From NCBI RefSeq assembly GCF_000376565.1, contig NZ_BARG01000025.1:1-64000 (forward strand): a stretch of DNA of 64,000 bases, read 5' to 3'. The notes beneath the pieces were generated by a model. That model ran no database searches, had not been told where the DNA came from, and worked only from the letters and a program-made list of their open reading frames with translations. A program made the translations under genes and the position numbers. Positions 55,117 through 63,672 of this stretch are shown here, piece by piece (the first letter of the stretch is position 1; the number at the start of each line of letters is the position of its first letter). Origin of the DNA: Streptomyces hokutonensis (GTDB taxonomy: Bacteria; Actinomycetota; Actinomycetes; Streptomycetales; Streptomycetaceae).

Positions 55117-56163
55117 ATGGTCGAGTACACAGGGGCCTTCAAGGCGGCCGCCGTCCAGGCCGAGCCGGTATGGCTCGACGCCGACGCCACGATCGACAAG
55201 AGCATCGGCCTGATCGAGGAGGCCGCCCGTGCGGGGGCCCAACTCATCGCCTTCCCCGAGACCTTCGTCCCCGGCTACCCCTGGTGGCTGTGGCTGGACT
55301 CCCCGGCCGCCGGCATGCAGTTCGTCGGGCGCTACCACGAGAACTCCCTCACCCTGGACGGCCCGCGCTTCCGGCGCCTCCTCGACGCCGCACGTACGAA
55401 CTCCATCGCGGTGGCCCTCGGATTCAGCGAACGCGGCGGCGGCAGCCTGTACATGGGGCAGGCGGTCATCTCCGCCGACGGCAAGCTCGTCGGCGCCCGC
55501 CGCAAACTCAAGCCCACCCACGTGGAACGCACCATGTTCGGGGAGGGCGACGGCTCCGACCTGGTGGTCCACGACACCGAACTCGGCCGCGTCGGTGCCC
55601 TGTGCTGCTGGGAACACCTCCAACCGCTCTCCAAATACGCCATGTTCAGCCAGCACGAGCAGGTGCACGTGGCCGCCTGGCCGAGCTTCTCCGTGTACAA
55701 GGGGGCGGCCTACGCGCTCGGCCCGGAGGTCAACACCGCCGCCTCGCAGATCTACGCCGCCGAGGGCCAGGTCTTCGTCCTCGCCCCGTGCGCCGTGGTC
55801 GGCGAGGCGGCCATCGAGCTGTTCTGCGACACCCCTGTCAAGCAGCAACTGCTGCAACGCGGCGGCGGGTTCGCCCGGATCTACGGTCCCGACGGCCGCC
55901 CGCTGGCCGATCCGCTGCCCGAGGACGCCGAGGGCATCCTGTACGCCGACATCGACCTGACCGCGATCCCGTTCGCCAAGGCCGCCGCCGACCCGGTCGG
56001 GCACTACGCCCGCCCCGACGTCACCCGGCTCCTCCTCAACCGCGCCGAGCGACGCCCGGTGGAGTACGCCACCTACGGCGGCCCACCGGCCGAGCACTTC
56101 GATGACGCCGAGGCGATCATCACGGAGCCGGAGCGAGAGGCGGAGGTGACAGCGGTCGGCTGA
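55117..56163 (+). CDS. Nitrilase
   Basis: A 348-residue nitrilase-branch enzyme hydrolysing nitriles to carboxylate and ammonia. The catalytic triad is visible: Glu in [17 protein letters not shown] (~47), Lys in [20 protein letters not shown] (~132) and Cys in [10 protein letters not shown] (~165). CWEH rather than CWEN is common in arylacetonitrilase types. AGGAGAG precedes ATG 55117. With the upstream dehydratase it completes the aldoxime to acid route. Confidence 0.94.
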   Translation: MVEYTGAFKAAAVQAEPVWLDADATIDKSIGLIEEAARAGAQLIAFPETFVPGYPWWLWLDSPAAGMQFVGRYHENSLTLDGPRFRRLLDAARTNSIAVALGFSERGGGSLYMGQAVISADGKLVGARRKLKPTHVERTMFGEGDGSDLVVHDTELGRVGALCCWEHLQPLSKYAMFSQHEQVHVAAWPSFSVYKGAAYALGPEVNTAASQIYAAEGQVFVLAPCAVVGEAAIELFCDTPVKQQLLQRGGGFARIYGPDGRPLADPLPEDAEGILYADIDLTAIPFAKAAADPVGHYARPDVTRLLLNRAERRPVEYATYGGPPAEHFDDAEAIITEPEREAEVTAVG

Positions 56164-56170
56164 CGCCGGC

Positions 56171-57208
56171 TCAGTGCGTCGAGGGCAAGTACCCGACCCC
56201 GAAACGGAACTCCCGCCGCCGGCCCGGCTCCAGTGACAGGGCGGTGGCGAGTTCCGGGCGGTTGAACGCGTCCGTGGGTACCTCGACGGGCTCCAGCGCG
56301 ATGGACCCGCGCCGGTCGCGGGCCAGGGTGTCGCCGGTGAAGACGTGCAGGTAGCCGCCGTACTGCCACACCCGTAGTTCGGCTCCCGACGCAGGGTCGC
56401 TCAGTACTGTCTCGGTCCTGCCGCCGGGTCCGGGGGCCAGGTCCGCGAAGCAGGCGTCGATGACGGCGTCGCCGAGCTTCCTGGGCGTGCGGAAGTCCAT
56501 GTCGGGGCAGCGGTCGAGGGGCAGCAGGGCGTCCTTTCCGCGCAGGGGGATGAGGGAGGCGTCGGTACGGATCAGGGTGTGGGCGGGGATCTGCAGGACC
56601 AGGTCGTCGATGGGGCGGGAGAGGGTGAAGTACGGGTGCCAGCCCGCCGCGTAGGGAGCGGTGGTCTCTCCCACGTTCGTCGCCCGGATCTCGACGCCCA
56701 GGTCGCGGCGGCCGATCGTGTACTCCACGTCGAGGTCCAGCGCGAACGGGTAGCCGGGGTACCGGCCCGGCCTGATGCTCGTGCTGCGCAGCAGCAGTCG
56801 TGCCGAGTCGGGCGTCATGGTGGCCGCGACGAGCCGGAACGGCGCTTCACGCGCGAAGCCGTGGTAGACCGTGCGGTCCCCGACGCGGCCGGGCAGCAGG
56901 TCGTGGTCACGGCCGCCGTGGTGGTAGCGGCCGTCGGCGACACGGTTGGGGAACGGGGCGAGCAGGCCCGCCCGTACGCCGTCCTGCGACCGCAGTTCGA
57001 GCTCGTCGCGGTAGCCGTCCGTCAGTTCCGTGAGCTGCCCGGCCGTTCCGCTTCCGATCTGCCAGCTCAGCAGCGTCGCCCCGCGCAGGGCGAGGACGGC
57101 GCGCACGGCACCGTCCGGCGCGGAGACCGTCACGGTGGGTTCGTCGCCGAGGTGGCCCTCGGCGATCCGGAACGTGTCGGCCGTGGCGCCACCGCCCCTG
57201 CCTGTCAC
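56171..57208 (-). CDS. Aldose 1-epimerase (GalM-like mutarotase)
   Basis: A 345-residue galactose-mutarotase-fold protein. Conserved parts: LLAPFPNRVADGRY, YHGFAREAPF with one His, AAGWHPYFTL with the catalytic base pair, and IALEPVEVPTDAFNRP with the catalytic Glu. It equilibrates alpha and beta sugar anomers. The GTG start overlaps the TGA of the ABC ATPase gene (GTGA), so it serves the sugar brought in by that transporter. Last gene of the four-gene minus-strand operon. Confidence 0.9.
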   Translation of the reverse strand: MTGRGGGATADTFRIAEGHLGDEPTVTVSAPDGAVRAVLALRGATLLSWQIGSGTAGQLTELTDGYRDELELRSQDGVRAGLLAPFPNRVADGRYHHGGRDHDLLPGRVGDRTVYHGFAREAPFRLVAATMTPDSARLLLRSTSIRPGRYPGYPFALDLDVEYTIGRRDLGVEIRATNVGETTAPYAAGWHPYFTLSRPIDDLVLQIPAHTLIRTDASLIPLRGKDALLPLDRCPDMDFRTPRKLGDAVIDACFADLAPGPGGRTETVLSDPASGAELRVWQYGGYLHVFTGDTLARDRRGSIALEPVEVPTDAFNRPELATALSLEPGRRREFRFGVGYLPSTH

Positions 57209-57987
57209 CCGGCTTCCGGGACGAGCTTCTTCGCGCCCGTCATGATGGCCACCGCGTCCTCCATGGAGTGCGACTGCGGGGTGATGACTCCGGCGCAGCC
57301 GCCGAGGCGCTGGATGTGGATGCGGTCGGCGACGTCGAAGACGTTGGGCATGTTGTGGCTGATCAGGATGATGCCGAGGCCCTGGTCGCGCAGGTCGCGG
57401 ACGAGCCTGAGCACCTGGCCGGTCTCCCGGACGCCCAGCGCGGCGGTGGGCTCGTCGAGGATGACGACCCGGCCGCCGAAGGCGCCCGCGCGGGCGACGG
57501 CCACCGACTGGCGCTGGCCGCCGGAGAGCGTCTCCACGGCCTGGTTGATGTTCTGCAGGGTGCTGATGCCCAGCCGCTTGATGTGGTCGGACGCCTGACG
57601 CTTCATCTCGCCGGTGTCGAGCATGCGGAACACCGAGCCGAGCACACCCTTGCGGCGGATCTCGCGGGCGAGGAAGAGGTTGCTGGCGATGTCCAGCGCC
57701 GGGGCCACGGCGAGGGTCTGGTAGACCGTCTCGATGCCGGCCTCGCGGGCGTCCTGCGGCCGTTTGAAGTTCACCTCGGAGCCGTCGACCAGGATGCTGC
57801 CCCGGTCGGGGACGAGCGCCCCGGAGAGGCACTTGATCAGGGTGGACTTGCCGGCGCCGTTGTCGCCGATGACGGCGAGGACCTCGCCGGGGTAGAGAGT
57901 GAGGTCGACGTCGTTCAGGCCGACGACCCGGCCGAAGACCTTGACCAGGCCCTTGGCTTCGAGAACGGGGGCGGTGGGGGTCGTCAC
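57205..57987 (-). CDS. Sugar ABC transporter ATP-binding protein (FrcA-like)
   Basis: A 260-residue single-domain ATPase: Walker A GDNGAGKST (~38-46), signature LSGGQRQ, Walker B VVILDEPTAALGV and switch ILISHNM. RbsA-type ATPases are double length; the single-domain form belongs with fructose/mannose-type FrcA. Extra C-terminal HSMEDAVAIMTGAKK is typical of that group. GTG 57987 overlaps the permease stop (GTGA). Confidence 0.93.
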   Translation of the reverse strand: MTTPTAPVLEAKGLVKVFGRVVGLNDVDLTLYPGEVLAVIGDNGAGKSTLIKCLSGALVPDRGSILVDGSEVNFKRPQDAREAGIETVYQTLAVAPALDIASNLFLAREIRRKGVLGSVFRMLDTGEMKRQASDHIKRLGISTLQNINQAVETLSGGQRQSVAVARAGAFGGRVVILDEPTAALGVRETGQVLRLVRDLRDQGLGIILISHNMPNVFDVADRIHIQRLGGCAGVITPQSHSMEDAVAIMTGAKKLVPEAG

Positions 57988-59018
57988 GACTTCACACTCC
58001 GGATCCACTGGTCGACGGAGACAGCCGCGATCACCAGCACGCCGACTGTCAGGACTTGGTAGTTGGGGTCGATGCCGGCCAGTGCCAGACCGTTGACGAA
58101 GACCTGGACGATGAGCGCGCCGATCAGCGAGCCGAGCACCACACCGCGTCCGCCGAACAGACTGGTCCCGCCGATGACGACGGCGGTGATGGACTGCAGG
58201 TTGGCGTTGAGACCGCTGTTCGGGTCGCCGCCGCCGACCCGGCCGACCAGGATCCAGGCGCCCACCGCGATGGCGAAACCACCGACCAGGTAGGCGCTCA
58301 GCAGCACCCGGTTGACGGAGATGCCGGCCAGGCGGGCGGCCTCGATGTCGTCGCCCACGGCGTACAGGTGACGGCCCCAGGCGGTGTAGCGCAGCGCGTA
58401 GCCGACCACCGCGTACAGGGCGATCATGAGCAGGACGCCGGTGGTCAGGTTCAACTGCCCGATGGAGACCGTGTCCGCGCTCCACATGAGGATGTTGCCC
58501 GGGTCCAGCGAGACGGTCTGGCCCTTGGCGTAGATGAGCGTGATCGCGGTGAAGATGCTGAGGGTGCCGAGCGTGACGATGAACGGTGGCAGCTTGATCC
58601 TGGTCACCAGCAGTCCGTTGACTGCTTGCGCGGCGATGGCTACGGCCGCTCCCGCGAGCAGGGCGAGCACGCCCGGCAGGTGGTTGTCCGCGACGAGCTT
58701 CGACATCAGCAGCGAGGCCAGCACCATGACCGCGCCGATGGACAGGTCGATGCCGGCCGTGAGGATGATGACGGTCTGGCCGACGGCCAACGAGCCGATG
58801 ACGGCCACCTGTTGGGCGACGAGCGACAGGTTCTGCAAGGCGTAGAAGCGGTCGTTGATGAGGGAGAACACGATGGCGGCGAGCACCAGGACGATCGCCG
58901 GGCTCAGTGCCGGCTGACGGTGCAGCACCGACTGGATGCGCTGGGCCGGCGTGGCGGGCCGGTTGAGGAAGTCCTCCGCCGGCGCCGGTGTCGCTTCACT
59001 GTCCACGTGGGTGGTCAC
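57984..59018 (-). CDS. Sugar ABC transporter permease (RbsC/FrcC-like)
   Basis: A 344-residue permease with about eight to ten helices. The N-terminal 35 residues are cytoplasmic and acidic. Conserved parts are QTVIILTAGIDLSIGAVMVL, LPPFIVTLGTLSIFTAITL and the EAA-like AVGDDIEAARLAGISVNRVL followed by VIGGTSLFGGRG. Works with the FrcA-like ATPase and the lipoprotein encoded upstream. Confidence 0.93.
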   Translation of the reverse strand: MTTHVDSEATPAPAEDFLNRPATPAQRIQSVLHRQPALSPAIVLVLAAIVFSLINDRFYALQNLSLVAQQVAVIGSLAVGQTVIILTAGIDLSIGAVMVLASLLMSKLVADNHLPGVLALLAGAAVAIAAQAVNGLLVTRIKLPPFIVTLGTLSIFTAITLIYAKGQTVSLDPGNILMWSADTVSIGQLNLTTGVLLMIALYAVVGYALRYTAWGRHLYAVGDDIEAARLAGISVNRVLLSAYLVGGFAIAVGAWILVGRVGGGDPNSGLNANLQSITAVVIGGTSLFGGRGVVLGSLIGALIVQVFVNGLALAGIDPNYQVLTVGVLVIAAVSVDQWIRSVKS

Positions 59019-59117
59019 AGGGGGTCCTTCCGGTTCTGTCCCTCGTGCGGGCTTGTGGGCGCGTGTGGTACGGGTGCGCCGCCAGTGCCGGACCGGCGGC
59101 GCACCGGGCCGACCGGG

Positions 59118-60236
59118 TCAGCTGCCCCAGCAGGCGGAAGCGGCCTGCGTCGGGGACTGGACCGTCAGACCTCCGATGGCCTTGGCGGCGACCAGCGCGG
59201 TGCCGGTGTCGTAGAACGACTTGCCGTTGGTGACGCTGGGCTTGCTGCCGCCGCGGGCCAGTTTCGCGATGGAGCTGACGCCGAGGGCCGCCATCTTGCC
59301 CGGGTACTGCACGGCGTCGGCGGCGAACTCGCCGCTGGTGACGTTCTTCAGGCCCGCGCAGCTGCCGTCGATGGCGTAGATCGCGACGCTCTTCTCCTTG
59401 TTGGCCGCCTTCAGCGCGTTGTACGCGCCCTCGCCCGCCGGCTCGTTGATCGCGTAGACCACGTTGATGTCCGGGTTGGCCGAGAGGCAGTTCTCCATCG
59501 CGGTGCGTCCGCCGTCGATGGCGCCCTGGGTGGGCTGGTGGCAGGCGACCGTGTACGTGCCGCCCTTGCCTGCGGTGTACTTCCCGGTCTTGGCCTCCTT
59601 GCCGTTCTCGGTCTTGCTGCCCGGGTCGATGCCCATGCCCTCGAGGAAGCCGTGGTCGCGGTCGATGTCCACCGAGACGACCTGGTTGTTGAACAGGTCG
59701 AGCATGGCGATGACCGCGGGCTTGCCGTCCAGGGCGGCCGCCGCGTACTGGCCGTCGAGCTTGCCGGCCTGCTCGTTGTCGGTGGCGTAGGTGATGTCCG
59801 CGACGTTCGCCGGGTTCGGCGCGGTGTCCAGGGCGATCACGAAGAGGCCGGCCTGCTTGGCGCGCTTCAGCGCGGTGTTCACCGCGTCGCCGTTGGTGGT
59901 GATCAGGATGCCCTTGTCGCCGCGCGAGACGGCGTTGTCGATGGCGGTGATCTGGGTCTGGGTGTCGCCGTCCGACGTGCCCGCCGCCACGGTGAGGCTC
60001 ACCTTGTCCTTGGCGGCCTGTGTCTTGGCGTCCTTCTCCATGCTCACGAAGTACGGGTTGCTCAGCGTCTTCAGGATCAGTGACACGCCTACCTTCCCGC
60101 TGCCGGACGACGAGGAGCTCGAGTCGGAGGAGCCGCAGGCGGCGAGAGTGGCGCCGAGGCAGACGGTGACGCCGATGGCTGCCGCCCGGGTGCGCCGACT
60201 GCGGAGGCCCGACGCCTGGCTGGAGGAGAGGTTCAT
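59118..60236 (-). CDS. Sugar-binding lipoprotein (RbsB/FrcB-like)
   Basis: A 372-residue periplasmic-binding-protein-like lipoprotein. The signal peptide ends in a lipobox LAACGSS (Cys ~34), followed by a Ser-rich linker. The mature part starts VGVSLILKTLSNPYFVSMEK and has AIDNAVSRGDKGILITTNGD and AVYAINEPAGEGAYNAL-type segments of the ribose/fructose family. Start ATG 60236 with AAGGGA upstream; a longer frame lacks support. First gene of the transporter operon. Confidence 0.93.
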   Translation of the reverse strand: MNLSSSQASGLRSRRTRAAAIGVTVCLGATLAACGSSDSSSSSSGSGKVGVSLILKTLSNPYFVSMEKDAKTQAAKDKVSLTVAAGTSDGDTQTQITAIDNAVSRGDKGILITTNGDAVNTALKRAKQAGLFVIALDTAPNPANVADITYATDNEQAGKLDGQYAAAALDGKPAVIAMLDLFNNQVVSVDIDRDHGFLEGMGIDPGSKTENGKEAKTGKYTAGKGGTYTVACHQPTQGAIDGGRTAMENCLSANPDINVVYAINEPAGEGAYNALKAANKEKSVAIYAIDGSCAGLKNVTSGEFAADAVQYPGKMAALGVSSIAKLARGGSKPSVTNGKSFYDTGTALVAAKAIGGLTVQSPTQAASACWGS

Positions 60237-60273
60237 GACGTGATCCCTTTCGAGCCGTCCCTTGGTCGACGCT

Positions 60274-60289
60274 GAGACAACGTTGACTC
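60274..60289. promoter_or_regulatory. LacI-type operator GAGACAACGTTGACTC
   Basis: A 16-base palindrome with 14 symmetric positions and a central CG, 38 bases upstream of the lipoprotein start on the minus strand and 96 bases from lacI. Such AACGTT-centred palindromes are the standard site of LacI/GalR proteins. On the minus strand TTGACG lies upstream with a CAGTAT -10-like hexamer 18 bases on, placing the site at the start of transcription. Confidence 0.75.
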
Positions 60290-60384
60290 GACGGGATACT
60301 GAGCCCGTATGGACGAGCGCGTCAAGACACTGGTAAACATGCGTCGGCAACAAGTCGGTAACGCACAATCAGTTGGAGACAACG

Positions 60385-61443
60385 ATGACTCAGGGCGAGC
60401 CGCCGTCGCCGTCCCCCCGCAGCCGCCCCACCATGCGCGAAGTGGCGGCACTGGCAGGCGTAGCCATCAAGACGGTCTCCCGCGTGGTCAACGAGGTGCC
60501 CACCGTCGATCCGGCCATCGCCGCCCGGGTGCGCGAGGCGGCCGACAAACTGGGCTACCGGCCCAACCTGACCGCCAGCAGTCTGCGCCGCGGGGACGGC
60601 CGTACGGCCACGATCGGGATGCTCGTCGAGGACGCGGCGAACCCCTTCTCGGCGGCCCTGAGCCGAACCGTCGAGAACGTGGCACGGGCGCGCGGAGTGC
60701 TCGTGCTGGTCGGAAGTCTCGACGAGGACCCGGCCCGGGAGCGGGAGTTGGCGCGGGCGCTCATCGACCGGCGGGTCGACGGCCTGGTGATCGTGCCGGC
60801 CGGCCGCGACCACAGCTACCTGATCAGCGAGCAGCGTTCGGGCACCTGCATGGTCTTCGTCGACCGCGAGCCCAGCCTGCTCGACGCGGACACCGTCGTC
60901 TCCGACAACCGGCAGGGTGCCCTCACCGCCGTCAACCACCTGCTGAAGTCCGGCCACCGCCGCATCGCCTACCTCGGCGACCGCGCGACCATCTCCACCG
61001 CCGCCCAGCGTTTCGACGGCTACCGCCACGCCCTGGAAGTCGGGCACATCGAGTACGACGACGAGATCGTCCGGCACACCGGGGCCAGCGAGGAGTCCGC
61101 GATCGCCGCGACCCGGCGGCTCCTGGCGCTGCCGAACCCGCCCACCGCGCTGTTCACCAGCCAGAACTTCGTCACCATAGGGGCCGTGCGAGCCCTGCGC
61201 GCCCTCGGTCTGCAGGACACCGTCGCCCACGTGGGCTTCGACGACTTCCCCCTGGCCGACATCCTCAGCCCCGGGATCTCCGTCATCGCCCAGGACGTCG
61301 AGCAGTTGGGCAGGACGGCCGCCGAGATGCTCTTCAGCAGACTGGACGGCGACCGGTCACCCACCCGCGCGGTCACCATTCCGACCCGGCTGATCGAGCG
61401 GGGATCCGGCGAGATCGCGGTCGGCGGACCCCGCCAAGACTGA
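60385..61443 (+). CDS. LacI-family repressor of the sugar ABC operon
   Basis: A 352-residue LacI protein: HTH and hinge helix TMREVAALAGVAIKTVSRVVNE...RPNLTASSLRRG at ~17-68, then a periplasmic-binding fold with IGMLVEDAANPFSAALSRTV and VGFDDFPLADILSPGISVIA. ATG 60385 has GGAG at good spacing; TTG 60373 is an alternative. Divergent from the lipoprotein gene with an AACGTT palindrome between. The same core before the GH2/GH92 operon suggests a second target. Confidence 0.92.
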   Translation: MTQGEPPSPSPRSRPTMREVAALAGVAIKTVSRVVNEVPTVDPAIAARVREAADKLGYRPNLTASSLRRGDGRTATIGMLVEDAANPFSAALSRTVENVARARGVLVLVGSLDEDPARERELARALIDRRVDGLVIVPAGRDHSYLISEQRSGTCMVFVDREPSLLDADTVVSDNRQGALTAVNHLLKSGHRRIAYLGDRATISTAAQRFDGYRHALEVGHIEYDDEIVRHTGASEESAIAATRRLLALPNPPTALFTSQNFVTIGAVRALRALGLQDTVAHVGFDDFPLADILSPGISVIAQDVEQLGRTAAEMLFSRLDGDRSPTRAVTIPTRLIERGSGEIAVGGPRQD

Positions 61444-61468
61444 AGCCCTCAGCCGTGTGGCGTGCCCG

Positions 61469-62368
61469 CTACCGGTCGGCCGCGAGGAAGTCCTCCAGGA
61501 TCTCGACGAACCGCGCCGGCTGCTCCTCTGCCGGGTAGTGGCCGCAGTCGTCGAGGACGACCCCCGTGACGTCGTCGGCCGCCGGCCGCATCGTCTGGGC
61601 GGCGTTCTCGCCGCTCCACAGCGCGCCGCCGACGCCGAGCACCGGCAGCGTCAGCCGTGTCTTCCCGCGCTGCTCGTTCTGCGCGATCGTCTCGTCCAGC
61701 GCCCGGTAGTACGCGAAGCTCGCCCGCAGCGCGCGAGGATCCGCGGTGATCGCGTCGACGTAGACGTCTACGGCGTGTGCCGGGATCGCGGTCGGCGTGG
61801 CGGCCTTGGTGGCGAACTGCCAGCCGAAGAAGAGCCGTTCCCGTCCCCGGACCAGTTCCTCGTTGAGGTCGTCGAGCCGGTTGAAGCCGAACTGCCAGAG
61901 CCTCAGGTTGGCCGCGGCCGGGCCGAAGAACGGCGGGGACGGCGTGAGACCGGGGATCACCGCTTCGACGATGGCGAGCCGGCCCACCCGCTCGGGGTGA
62001 TCGGCGGCGAGGGCGTATGCGGTCCACGTGCCGATGTCGTGGCCGACCACGTCGTACCGGTCGTGCCCGAGCGCGGCCATCAACGCGACCAGGTCGGCGG
62101 CGAGCGTGCCGGCGTCGTACCCGTCGTCGGGCTTGTCGGAGAGCCCGGCGCCGCGTGAGTCGACGGCGACGACGGTGTGCCGGCGGGCGAGCGCGGGCAT
62201 CACCTCCCGCCAGGCGTACCAGGTCTGGGGCCATCCGCCGATCAGCAGGAGCGCCGGGCCGTCCCCGCCGGTGACCGCGTGCAGCCGTAGCCCGTTCACC
62301 TCCACGAACCGGCTGGTGAAGACGTCGAGGAATCCGTCGGGCAGTCGCAGCGCACTCAGGGTTGTCAT
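61469..62368 (-). CDS. Epoxide-hydrolase-like alpha/beta hydrolase
   Basis: A 299-residue hydrolase with LLLIGGWPQTWYAWREVMPA (HGWP-like oxyanion motif), VVAVDSRGAGLSDKP, nucleophile elbow VGHDIGTWTAYAL where the nucleophile is Asp (~111), as in epoxide hydrolases and dehalogenases, and the His in DDCGHYPAEEQP. The cap is at ~135-210 and the WQFGFNRLDDLNE pattern is typical of soluble epoxide hydrolase-like proteins. Divergent from a TetR gene that probably controls it. Confidence 0.9.
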   Translation of the reverse strand: MTTLSALRLPDGFLDVFTSRFVEVNGLRLHAVTGGDGPALLLIGGWPQTWYAWREVMPALARRHTVVAVDSRGAGLSDKPDDGYDAGTLAADLVALMAALGHDRYDVVGHDIGTWTAYALAADHPERVGRLAIVEAVIPGLTPSPPFFGPAAANLRLWQFGFNRLDDLNEELVRGRERLFFGWQFATKAATPTAIPAHAVDVYVDAITADPRALRASFAYYRALDETIAQNEQRGKTRLTLPVLGVGGALWSGENAAQTMRPAADDVTGVVLDDCGHYPAEEQPARFVEILEDFLAADR

Positions 62369-62388
62369 GCCGGCGAGCCTACCCATCT

Positions 62389-62417
62389 TTGAACGATCGG
62401 TACAAGATGTGTAGGCT
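62389..62417 (+). promoter_or_regulatory. Leaderless tetR promoter with TTGAAC-N5-GTACAA operator
   Basis: TTGAAC (62389-62394), 17-base spacer and TAGGCT (62412-62417) form a strong promoter whose start point coincides with ATG 62425. The dyad TTGAAC-GATCG-GTACAA (62389-62405) overlaps the -35 and spacer and is the likely repressor site, 21 bases from the divergent hydrolase start. Confidence 0.65.
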
Positions 62418-62424
62418 GAGAACC

Positions 62425-63069
62425 ATGGCAGGCCGCAAGCAGTTCGACGTGGACGAAGCGCTACGACGTGCGATGCATGTCTTCTGGCGCTGGGGTTATT
62501 CGGAGGCCTCGATCGATCGCCTGACCGAGGGCACGGGCCTGGGCCGGGGCTCGCTCTACGGCACCTTCGGCGACAAGAGCGCCCTCTTCCGCAAAAGCCT
62601 CCAGCGGTACGCGCAGACCTACCACCCGCAGTACGAGCAGGCACTGTCCGGCCCCCACCCGGGCCCGGGCGCCGTTGTGGCCGCCTATCTGCAGGTCGCC
62701 CTGAACCGCATCGCCGACCCGGCGGTCCCGGACGGCTGCCTGCTCACGGTGTCGGCGACGCAGATCCCGGCGCTCGACGCGGAGGGGCGGGCGATGGTCC
62801 GCGCCATGATCGACGGGTTGCGGACGATGCTGGAGGAGGCGTTGCGGGCGGCGGGGGCCGGTGAACAGGAGGCGGCGGAGCTGGCGTTGTGCACGCTGGC
62901 GACGAACAAGTCCCTGGCGGTGCTCAGCCGCGCCGGCTTCTCGGGCGAGGACCTGGCGACCGTCGCGGCCGCCGCCGCCAGGAATGCGGAGGCTGTGCCG
63001 AATCGGCCGGCCGAACCGTCGGGGCCGCGACAGGCGGGAACGACTCCGCGAGGTCGGGCCAGTTCTTGA
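62425..63069 (+). CDS. TetR-family regulator (AcuR/YxaF-like group)
   Basis: A 214-residue TetR protein starting AGRKQFDVDEALRRAMHVFW, with HTH ASIDRLTEGTGLGRGSLYGTFGDKSALF, the pattern of the TetR_C_16/AcuR-like group, and a Cys in VPDGCLLTVSATQ in the ligand domain. ATG 62425 is favoured by the leaderless promoter. The Pro/Arg-rich last 20 residues run into degenerate DNA, so the native C terminus may have been altered. Confidence 0.88.
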   Translation: MAGRKQFDVDEALRRAMHVFWRWGYSEASIDRLTEGTGLGRGSLYGTFGDKSALFRKSLQRYAQTYHPQYEQALSGPHPGPGAVVAAYLQVALNRIADPAVPDGCLLTVSATQIPALDAEGRAMVRAMIDGLRTMLEEALRAAGAGEQEAAELALCTLATNKSLAVLSRAGFSGEDLATVAAAAARNAEAVPNRPAEPSGPRQAGTTPRGRASS

Positions 63070-63672
63070 GGTGGGCGAAGCCGCGCTCAACGCTTCTCCC
63101 GGCGACGGGCTGTCCAACGTGTCCAAGGAGATGGCTTCTTGGGCTTGGCGCGGATCCGCCGGCCGGGGGCGCTGTAGCTCTGGATCGCTGCCGGCATGCC
63201 GGGCGCGGTTCCCGTTCCGGGCGCCGGAAGCGGGCCGGCGGGCCGATGCCGGCGAAAGCCCACTCCTGCTCCTCGGGGTCGAGGCCGGCGGTGAAGGTGC
63301 GTACGCCGAAATGGCGGAACGACGGGCTCCACGGACGGGGACCGACCACTGCCGTGGCAGCTCCCAGCCGGCGTGGCCCTTGACCTGGAGCGGCATCGGC
63401 GCCGTGGCGTTCCCGACGATCACGCCTCCCGTGAGCGGGGGGCGGCGTAGAAGAGCAGGGAGACGCCGAGGCCCTCCACCTGGACCAGACCCGGATCCGC
63501 CGTTTTGCGCAGCGTGAGTGCCCCGGGGCACTTCGTGAACGGAGTCCGGAGGCACCTGGCACCGGTCGGGGCGGCTCCCCGCTGAGGCAGGGGAGCGGAC
63601 GGCCATGGACAGGGCGGTGAGGTCGATTCCGCCACCGAGGTCGACGGTTGCTGCGCGGCGAAGGGCCGGGTT
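63070..63672. other. Decayed coding DNA with a transposase-like tail
   Basis: No intact gene is seen. On the minus strand short segments look protein-like but lie in different frames, for example one ending VQVEGLGVSLLFYAAP near 63.43-63.48 kb and another reading TAPMPLQVKGHAGWELP near 63.37-63.41 kb. At 63061-63099 the minus strand encodes SVERGFAHLKNW, which resembles the C-terminal region of IS5-like DDE transposases. Together this suggests a frameshifted remnant. Confidence 0.4.
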
